A stretch of DNA of 22,545 nt from Bacteroidota bacterium (GTDB lineage Bacteria; Bacteroidota; Bacteroidia; Bacteroidales; Porphyromonadaceae). The translations under genes were made by a program, and so were the position numbers. The notes under the pieces were generated by a model, which was not told the DNA's origin, made no database searches, and saw only the letters and a list, made by a program, of their open reading frames with translations. Positions 16,109-22,545 of this stretch are shown piece after piece; positions within the stretch are counted from its first letter, which is position 1, and every line of letters begins with the position of its first letter. The DNA lies in NCBI GenBank assembly GCA_023388555.1, contig JAEWGA010000054.1:1-22545 (forward strand). The letters are read 5' to 3'.

Positions 16109-19100
16109 ATGAAGCGTTGCCTTTGCCTACTTATATTTTGGGTTTATGTGCCGTTATTGTACGCACAACCCAAGGTTACGCCGGACTCGGTAGCATTCAA
16201 CTTCTCCCTACAACAGTTCGAGTTTTATGCCCAAAAGGACTCCCAATGGGTACTAACACACACACAAACCCTTAACGAGTATTACCGCAACATTTGGCAA
16301 CGCCTACACCAGCAAGGCAAGCTAACCTCGGCAGTGCCGGACACCCTTCTGTGGCCCCTACCCCCTATAACCCCCAAAACACCCCCCACATGGTACACCC
16401 GCTACGGTGGTAACGTGCAAGTATCGTTAGGGTCCAGGCATATTACCGATGCCAACCCCACCTTATCGCCTACGTGGCAACACCGTACCAATACCTTATT
16501 TAACCACTCGGCCCAGCTCTTCCTTAAAGTAGGCTATGGAGACCACCTTAAACTGGACCTGGACTACAGCACGGAACGCGACCTTTCCCAACGGCGCTAC
16601 AAACTCCTTATGGGTTACTATGGTACCGAGGCCGAGCTAATACAACACATACGCGTAGGAGATATTCAGGTACAATCCTTTAACCCCCTTATTCGTACCA
16701 GTAACAACCTGTTTGGGCTACAAGGCGAGCTGGCACTTGGCCCCCTCACCCTTCAGGCTGTTGCTGCCCAAAAAGAGGGCAATGTTAGGCATATACGGGT
16801 AAGTGCCCAAGGTGCTCGTAGGCCTTTCTCTATTTCGGCAGCTCATTACGACCGTAACCGACACTATTTTTTAGCCCCCTACTTTGGTAACCATTACGAT
16901 GCCGCACTGGCGCAGTTGCCTTTGGTAAACTCGCCCATCACCATAGAACGGCTTCAGGTGTGGGTGTCGCAGCCTGCCACCCAGGAAACTACAGCCCAGC
17001 TGGAGTCCATAGGGGCTTTGTACTATGCCCCTAACGACACTACGCTACCCTCCAACGAAACCAACCCTAACTACCAGCGTTACGCACACACCCCGCTCAA
17101 TGCATGGGCGGGTTCTGCCCCTGCCAACAACGCTTTTGTAGTACATAACGCCCTTAGGTTAATGCCTCAGCAATACCACTACAATCCGCGGTTAGGAACG
17201 CTCTCGCTGGCTACCCCGCTAACGGACCAACAGGTGCTGCTGGTGGCCTTCCAGTACCGCTACCAAGGCAAACTATACCAGGTAGGCAGGTTTACACACC
17301 AGCAGGAGGCTCCGTTAGTGGCAATGGTGTTAGCCACTACTAACAAGTCGCCCCAAAGTGTCACTTGGGAGCTTATGATGAAAAACGTATATGCTCTGCC
17401 TACCGGCGGGAAGTGCGACCCCCACAGCCTACAGGCCGAGGTCCGATACAAGGACGTAGCCACCAATACCCTACAACGGGCAGTCCATTCCTCGCTCAGC
17501 TGGTCTGCCGCAATGGGGTGGGATAAGGTTAACGCCCAACAAGAAGCCATACCGGACGGCCTCTTCGATGCCCTGGAAGGCGTTACCATTAACCCCGATA
17601 TGGGAACGCTCACCCTGCCCTACCGCACCCCTTTCCTAACCGTTCCACAGCGACTAAACCAACAACACCACACCCGTTACCCGGTGTTCACTGCATTGTA
17701 CGACTCGGCCCAGGTGGTAGCACTAACCCAAAAGCAGCAGGATGTGTATGTGTTACAGGGCGAATACTCGGCCACCTCGGCACACCGCATTTGGTTAGGT
17801 ACGCAGGCTTTACCGGCTGGCAGCGTGCGCGTTTCCAAAGGAGGTACCCTCCTCACCGAGGGGGTGGACTACCAGGTGGACTATATGCAAGGCATGCTCT
17901 CGTTACTCCATGCCAACCATACCGCTACGCAAGAGGAGTTGGATATAGCCATCGACGACCCCGCCCGCACCTCCCTTATCCAGCGCAACCTGTTGGGGTT
18001 GGATGCCCAGCTACAACTTTCGCCCCACCTACAAATAGGGGCTTCGTGGTACGGCTACCAAGAAGCACTTCCTTTGGGGCGTATCCGTTGGGGGGCCGAG
18101 CCTCTTCGTAACCAAATGTATGGGCTACATGTTACGTACCAGCAACCCCTTACCCAATGGTTGGATAGGTTGCCTCTGCCGCAGGTTTGGAATATGGAGT
18201 CGCCCTCACATTTTAAGGCTACGGTAGCCTATGCCCACCTTAAGTCGCGCCTCCACACCAACACATTGGGCCCCCAAACGGTTTTGTTGGACGACTTCCA
18301 AAGCAACACCTCCCAGTACAGCCTTCTTTCCCCTAACCAGTGGCGCCTCTCGGGGTTGCCTGGGCAACTGGAGCAACAGCCAACTCCGGCCCGGGCTGTA
18401 AACCGGCGCGCCTTATTGTCGTGGTACCAGGTGGACCCCTATTTGGTGCGCGAGGGGTCGCCCTACATGCCCGAAGCGTTACAACAAGCCCCCTCCCTAC
18501 GTTATCACCCCTTGGTGTGCCAGCTTCCTGTTACAGCCCTCTTTCCCGAATACGAGTCGGAACTACGTACTACGGACTACCTGTCGCCCTTAAACATCTC
18601 CTATTACCCCAACGAAAAGGGGCCTTATAACATGGATCCCGAGCTACTAACCCCTACCGGAACCCTAAACGCCCCACAGTTGCAATGGGGCGGAATGGTG
18701 CGTACCCTTCCCGTAACGGACCTCCAAACAGCCGGAATAACCTATTTGGAAGGGTGGCTAATGCTGCCCTACACCTTAAAGGAGCAGTTAGGCACAGGAA
18801 CGTTATGGATAGAATTGGGGCACTTCTCCGATGCCTTCTTTCCCCACCAGCTAATGGCATACGAGTCCGGCTTACCTTCGCCCCAAAACCCCGATGCCCC
18901 CACAACCGATACCCCATGGGGAAGAATGCCCCAAAACACACCGCAAACGTATGCACTGGACTACGCCAACCCCGCCAATGTGCAAGCCCAAGATGTGGGG
19001 CTGAATGGGCTATCCTCCGAACAAGAAAAAACATACCCAGCCTATAAGGAGTATATACAAAAGGTACAGGCTTTAGCAAGCGGACAAGACTCGGTGCCAG

Positions 19101-22100
19101 CAGCACTACAACGCCTGCTAACGGACCCCGCCGGCGACGATTACAGGTTTTACCTTTCCCCCCAATGGGATGCCACCAAAGCAAATATACTGGAGCGTTA
19201 CAAATTGTTTCGTGGGCTGGAAGGCAATGCCTCGGCAGGGAGTATACGCGGAATGTCGGCCGTGCAAAACCGCCAAGCCGATACCGAGGATTTAGTAGGC
19301 GACTTTACCCGCCGCACCCAAAACCAATACTTCCGGTACAAACTACCACTTAACCCCTTCACTACCCAGCATAAGTTTATTATAGGCGAACGGGAGGTAA
19401 CTCAAACCTTCCCCAATGGCGATACCCATACAACGCTATGGGTTAAAGTACGCATCCCATTACAAGACTACGACGCAGTAGTTGGGCAACCCAATTGGCA
19501 CGACATCAGAGCCATTCGTTTCCTCTTCGAAGGCTTTAACCACCCCATACACCTTAGGTGGGCCACCCTTGGGCTACAAGGCTCCAGTTGGCGTAAAAGC
19601 ACCACGGCAACCACCCCCACCTTCACCCCAACAGCTGTGGGCGAAATAGGGCAAGTTAGCCGTTTGGAAGATGGCGCCCGCCAACCAGTGCCCTACCTGC
19701 TGCGCCCAGGCACCGAGCGCGAAAGCACCGTTAGCCGGTTAGGTACCAAAGCCCGCGACGAACAGTCGTTATCCCTTAAATTCCAGTCCCTTCAGCCCCA
19801 ACAGGAGCTGGTAGCTTACCGCTCGTGCAACTACGATTTACGCCAAGTGTCCACCCTGAGTATTTACACCCATGCCGAGGCACTGCTTAACTCCCCCCAC
19901 GCCTTACACAACGGAGACCTAACCTTTTTTGTACGCTTAGGGCGCGACTTTACGGATAACTACTACGAAGCCAGCATCCCCCTGCTCGTTACTCCGGCAG
20001 GCCAATACAGCAACGACTTGTTACAGGATAGGCAAAAGGTATGGCCACACGAAAACTACCTACAAGTGAGCTTACAGGAGCTGGTACAACTTAAAAGGCA
20101 GCAGCTACAAAGCCACAACAACACCACCGAGCCAACCCAACAAATGTCCCAAACCTACCCCAATACTACCCTAACGGTGAGTGGAAACCCTTCCCTGCAC
20201 GATGTAAGGGCCATTATGGTAGGCGTACGCTCCGCTACATCGGCCACCGTAAGTGGAGAGGTATGGGTGGACGACCTTGCAGTAGCCCACCCCACACAAG
20301 TAGGAGGCAATGCCCTATCATCGCAACTGGACCTAAAGGTGGCAAACCTTATGCAGTGGCAAGCCTCGTGGAATTATATGGGTGCTGGCTTTGGCGACCT
20401 GGACAGCCATTGGGCACAACAAAGCAAGTACGCCCATAACCGCACCGCCATACAAGCCACCTTGGATATTGCCGAGTGGTTAGGAAAGTCCGCCACATGG
20501 CACCTACCGCTATGGTGGTCCTGGCAACGCAAGTGGATAAACCCTAAGTACGACCCACTTCAGCCCGACTTACTGTTAGGGCACGGCACTACCCCCCTGT
20601 TAGCTGCCCAAAGTGGAGAGTACGACAACCAGTTGCGCCTTACCAACTGGCACCAAACCCTGCCCCCACATACCGTACCTTTTTACCATCCGGCCCGTTT
20701 CTCTTTTTCCTTCGAGCATCAATCGGCAGGTTCTTATAGCCCCGCACAGCCATCGCACCAGTTGTTGCGTACGGCTGCCAACCTTGGCTACCGTTATGAA
20801 ACCGCTACCCCCTTCGCCTTCACTACCCCCTTCTCATGGAGTTTACTTCCCCAGGAATGGAACATATCCAACCACTGGGAACGCCTCTTGGAACGAAGGC
20901 AGCTGGAGGCATATTCAACGCCTAACAGCACTCCCCCCACACCCAATTCCAACACCATTACTCACCAGTTTAGGTGGGATAGGTCGTTACAACTGAAGTG
21001 GCGCCTTACACCCAACCTTTCCTGGTTTTGGCATAGCACCACGGGGGCGCTAATAGATGAACCCACCTCGTTTTACCAAACCTCCTCTCCCGATCGGTTA
21101 CGCTACGCTTGGCAGGACTCTGTTATGCACTCCCTGCTTCGTTTAGGCACTCCCTTTCGTTACCAAAGCCGAAGCGAGTGGAACTATCGCCTGGCTTTTG
21201 GCAAACAACACAAGTGGTTATACCCTTTACAGGGGAATATAGCCTATACCAGCTGGTACAATTGGGAAAGAGGTGGTACCTTCTCGGGACTTTTCCAGGG
21301 GCATCACCTATGGAACCAAACGGAGTTTAATGCCCAATTACGCTACAACATTCAGCACGCTATCCGGAAGTTACCACTGGAGGTAAACCTTACCCTACGC
21401 CATAGCAAAGGGGCCGATGTACCCTCGTTCCACCACGCCGCAGGGCCACTGTTAGGGTATTTCCCTAAAAGTGCATCGCCCTGGACCGATGCTATGTACC
21501 GTTTAGGATGGATGCCCACCCTTAAATATTTACAACAGCTACAACAGTCGCAGGCACTCATCCAAGATGCTCGTTTAGGACGTGCCTCCACCTTTTATGT
21601 GCGTAGCCGCGCCGAGCTTACCCTTACCGCCCGCCCAGCTACCGGCCTGTTGTGCAGGATGGACCTTTCCTACCTGCCCCAATGGCACGGGGCAATGTAC
21701 CCTAACCCCGCTGTTCCCTTAAACCAAGGGGGCAGAGTAAGGCTTAGCACAGTAGGGTTATCCCACTTCTTCCAAAACCCTTTGGACCAAAAACAGTACC
21801 AATCCCGCACCTTTATAGCCTTTACCAACCACCTGGAACGGTTACAAAAAAAGTACCCCCTATTACCGGCATCCGAGCTATATGCACCCGCCTTGTTAGG
21901 TAGCCAACTACACCAAGAAGCCTCCTTAGCTTCGGTGCTACCCCTATCATTTATTAGGCCCAACTGGTATGTGGAGTATGCTATACCTTGCTCGGGCAGG
22001 GTAGCAAACTGGCTGAGCCGTATCACCCTAAAACACGCTTACCAAGGTTACACCGAGGTTGAGGATTACCAATCGCGTCCCGGCTGGCAACCTACCCAAC

Positions 22101-22545
22101 AGCCCTTAGGAGAGTACCCCAACTCGGCTGGCGGAATGGCAGTAGGCGGAAGGTACGATATACAAAGCCTAACCCAGCGCGACGACTTAGCACCGCTTGT
22201 TGGCGTTAGCCTACAGTTTCCCACAGGGCTATTATTGGAAAGCAGGCTGGAGCGTTCCCGTGCACTAACCCTATTACCCCCTTCGGCTCGCTGGTTAGAG
22301 CAGTACCAGTGGCGCGCCGAACAGTTACTGAAATGGCAGTTCTCCCCACCAACTAACCAAAACCTTTCCCGTTGGCTAAGGGGAAACATTACCCTACAAG
22401 GAAGTTATATCGCCAGCCGAGAAGGCGTTGTTATGCGCGACCTTAGCACCCAGAATGCCAGTGTAAGCCACGCTTTTAGGTCGGACAGGTTTAGGGGACT
22501 GCTGGACTACTCATTACCTTTGGGCATAACCATTCAGGGGGTTTA
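16109..22545 (+). CDS. sprA: SprA/Sov, outer-membrane translocon of the type IX secretion system (C-terminus outside window)
   Basis: An open frame of 2145 codons with no stop up to the last base. The start MKRCLCLLIFWVYVPLLYAQP is a Sec signal peptide, probably cut after YA. SprA is the giant outer-membrane barrel through which T9SS cargo (adhesins, proteases, gliding proteins) leaves the cell. Family stretches seen: SprA N-terminal repeat region (GGNVQVSLGSRH at about 100; VGDIQVQSFNPLIRTSNNLFG at about 185-205), WELMMKNVYALP (about 420), YYPNEKGPYNM (about 831), WGGMVRTLPVTDLQTAGITYLEG (about 860-883), YDLRQVSTLSIYTHAEAL (about 1241-1258), VRAIMVGVRS and GEVWVDDLAV (about 1370-1392), and LVGVSLQFPTGLLLESRLERS (about 2030-2050). 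The final visible part, DYSLPLGITIQGV, matches a segment close to the family C-terminus, so total length may be about 2180-2200. That is shorter than F. johnsoniae SprA (about 2400). No frameshift was found. Confidence 0.93.
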   Translation, partial: MKRCLCLLIFWVYVPLLYAQPKVTPDSVAFNFSLQQFEFYAQKDSQWVLTHTQTLNEYYRNIWQRLHQQGKLTSAVPDTLLWPLPPITPKTPPTWYTRYGGNVQVSLGSRHITDANPTLSPTWQHRTNTLFNHSAQLFLKVGYGDHLKLDLDYSTERDLSQRRYKLLMGYYGTEAELIQHIRVGDIQVQSFNPLIRTSNNLFGLQGELALGPLTLQAVAAQKEGNVRHIRVSAQGARRPFSISAAHYDRNRHYFLAPYFGNHYDAALAQLPLVNSPITIERLQVWVSQPATQETTAQLESIGALYYAPNDTTLPSNETNPNYQRYAHTPLNAWAGSAPANNAFVVHNALRLMPQQYHYNPRLGTLSLATPLTDQQVLLVAFQYRYQGKLYQVGRFTHQQEAPLVAMVLATTNKSPQSVTWELMMKNVYALPTGGKCDPHSLQAEVRYKDVATNTLQRAVHSSLSWSAAMGWDKVNAQQEAIPDGLFDALEGVTINPDMGTLTLPYRTPFLTVPQRLNQQHHTRYPVFTALYDSAQVVALTQKQQDVYVLQGEYSATSAHRIWLGTQALPAGSVRVSKGGTLLTEGVDYQVDYMQGMLSLLHANHTATQEELDIAIDDPARTSLIQRNLLGLDAQLQLSPHLQIGASWYGYQEALPLGRIRWGAEPLRNQMYGLHVTYQQPLTQWLDRLPLPQVWNMESPSHFKATVAYAHLKSRLHTNTLGPQTVLLDDFQSNTSQYSLLSPNQWRLSGLPGQLEQQPTPARAVNRRALLSWYQVDPYLVREGSPYMPEALQQAPSLRYHPLVCQLPVTALFPEYESELRTTDYLSPLNISYYPNEKGPYNMDPELLTPTGTLNAPQLQWGGMVRTLPVTDLQTAGITYLEGWLMLPYTLKEQLGTGTLWIELGHFSDAFFPHQLMAYESGLPSPQNPDAPTTDTPWGRMPQNTPQTYALDYANPANVQAQDVGLNGLSSEQEKTYPAYKEYIQKVQALASGQDSVPAALQRLLTDPAGDDYRFYLSPQWDATKANILERYKLFRGLEGNASAGSIRGMSAVQNRQADTEDLVGDFTRRTQNQYFRYKLPLNPFTTQHKFIIGEREVTQTFPNGDTHTTLWVKVRIPLQDYDAVVGQPNWHDIRAIRFLFEGFNHPIHLRWATLGLQGSSWRKSTTATTPTFTPTAVGEIGQVSRLEDGARQPVPYLLRPGTERESTVSRLGTKARDEQSLSLKFQSLQPQQELVAYRSCNYDLRQVSTLSIYTHAEALLNSPHALHNGDLTFFVRLGRDFTDNYYEASIPLLVTPAGQYSNDLLQDRQKVWPHENYLQVSLQELVQLKRQQLQSHNNTTEPTQQMSQTYPNTTLTVSGNPSLHDVRAIMVGVRSATSATVSGEVWVDDLAVAHPTQVGGNALSSQLDLKVANLMQWQASWNYMGAGFGDLDSHWAQQSKYAHNRTAIQATLDIAEWLGKSATWHLPLWWSWQRKWINPKYDPLQPDLLLGHGTTPLLAAQSGEYDNQLRLTNWHQTLPPHTVPFYHPARFSFSFEHQSAGSYSPAQPSHQLLRTAANLGYRYETATPFAFTTPFSWSLLPQEWNISNHWERLLERRQLEAYSTPNSTPPTPNSNTITHQFRWDRSLQLKWRLTPNLSWFWHSTTGALIDEPTSFYQTSSPDRLRYAWQDSVMHSLLRLGTPFRYQSRSEWNYRLAFGKQHKWLYPLQGNIAYTSWYNWERGGTFSGLFQGHHLWNQTEFNAQLRYNIQHAIRKLPLEVNLTLRHSKGADVPSFHHAAGPLLGYFPKSASPWTDAMYRLGWMPTLKYLQQLQQSQALIQDARLGRASTFYVRSRAELTLTARPATGLLCRMDLSYLPQWHGAMYPNPAVPLNQGGRVRLSTVGLSHFFQNPLDQKQYQSRTFIAFTNHLERLQKKYPLLPASELYAPALLGSQLHQEASLASVLPLSFIRPNWYVEYAIPCSGRVANWLSRITLKHAYQGYTEVEDYQSRPGWQPTQQPLGEYPNSAGGMAVGGRYDIQSLTQRDDLAPLVGVSLQFPTGLLLESRLERSRALTLLPPSARWLEQYQWRAEQLLKWQFSPPTNQNLSRWLRGNITLQGSYIASREGVVMRDLSTQNASVSHAFRSDRFRGLLDYSLPLGITIQGV

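Noticed and set aside
18654..19184. 176-codon open frame antisense to sprA, and shorter + frames at 17791-18111, 18340-18630 and 20613-20996
   Set aside because: All are inside the continuous sprA frame, which carries family motifs on both sides, and their translations are low-complexity.
1..22545. Defence system, prophage, integrative element or CRISPR array
   Set aside because: No integrase, transposase, phage protein, direct-repeat array or toxin-antitoxin pair was seen; the identified genes are core or common surface-uptake genes.

Overview
The window reads as chromosomal DNA of a Bacteroidota species, probably in or near the order Bacteroidales. The evidence is a SusC/SusD/SusE outer-membrane uptake set, a sprA (sov)-type gene of the type IX secretion system (T9SS), lipoproteins with Bacteroidota-style signal sequences, and promoters of the Bacteroidota TAnnTTTG type. 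Every gene I can support lies on the + strand. I see no rRNA, tRNA, CRISPR array, integrase or insertion sequence.

Left region (1-4600): the 3' part of a SusC-like TonB-dependent outer-membrane receptor, then a SusD-like substrate-binding lipoprotein and a SusE/SusF-like surface lipoprotein. The unit closes with a very strong hairpin terminator. This is the uptake half of a polysaccharide (or other nutrient) utilisation locus. No hydrolase or regulator of it lies in the window, so the substrate cannot be named.

Middle region (4600-9880): about 425 bases without a gene, with unusual G runs and a possible promoter. Then come a Crp/Fnr-type regulator, a MATE-family exporter and a membrane-anchored metallophosphoesterase whose start codon overlaps the exporter's stop. 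After them a well-formed promoter drives trigger factor (tig), followed by its own terminator.

Right region (9880-22545): a long, tightly packed run in one direction: fabH - era - der - tetR-type regulator - fabG - RluA-type pseudouridine synthase - ruvA - sprA. It combines fatty-acid initiation and reduction (FabH, FabG), ribosome-assembly GTPases (Era, Der), RNA modification, Holliday-junction processing and the T9SS outer-membrane translocon. Gaps are 0-63 bases with no visible terminator, so much of it may be co-transcribed.

The largest gene, sprA, starts at 16109 and is open without a stop to the last base. Comparison with remembered family sequence suggests only a few dozen C-terminal residues are missing. 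Most of the window is ordinary core genome. The places most worth a second look are the G-rich gap at about 4620-4910, the TetR regulator inside the fatty-acid/GTPase cluster, and the rather short SprA. I found no convincing undescribed system.
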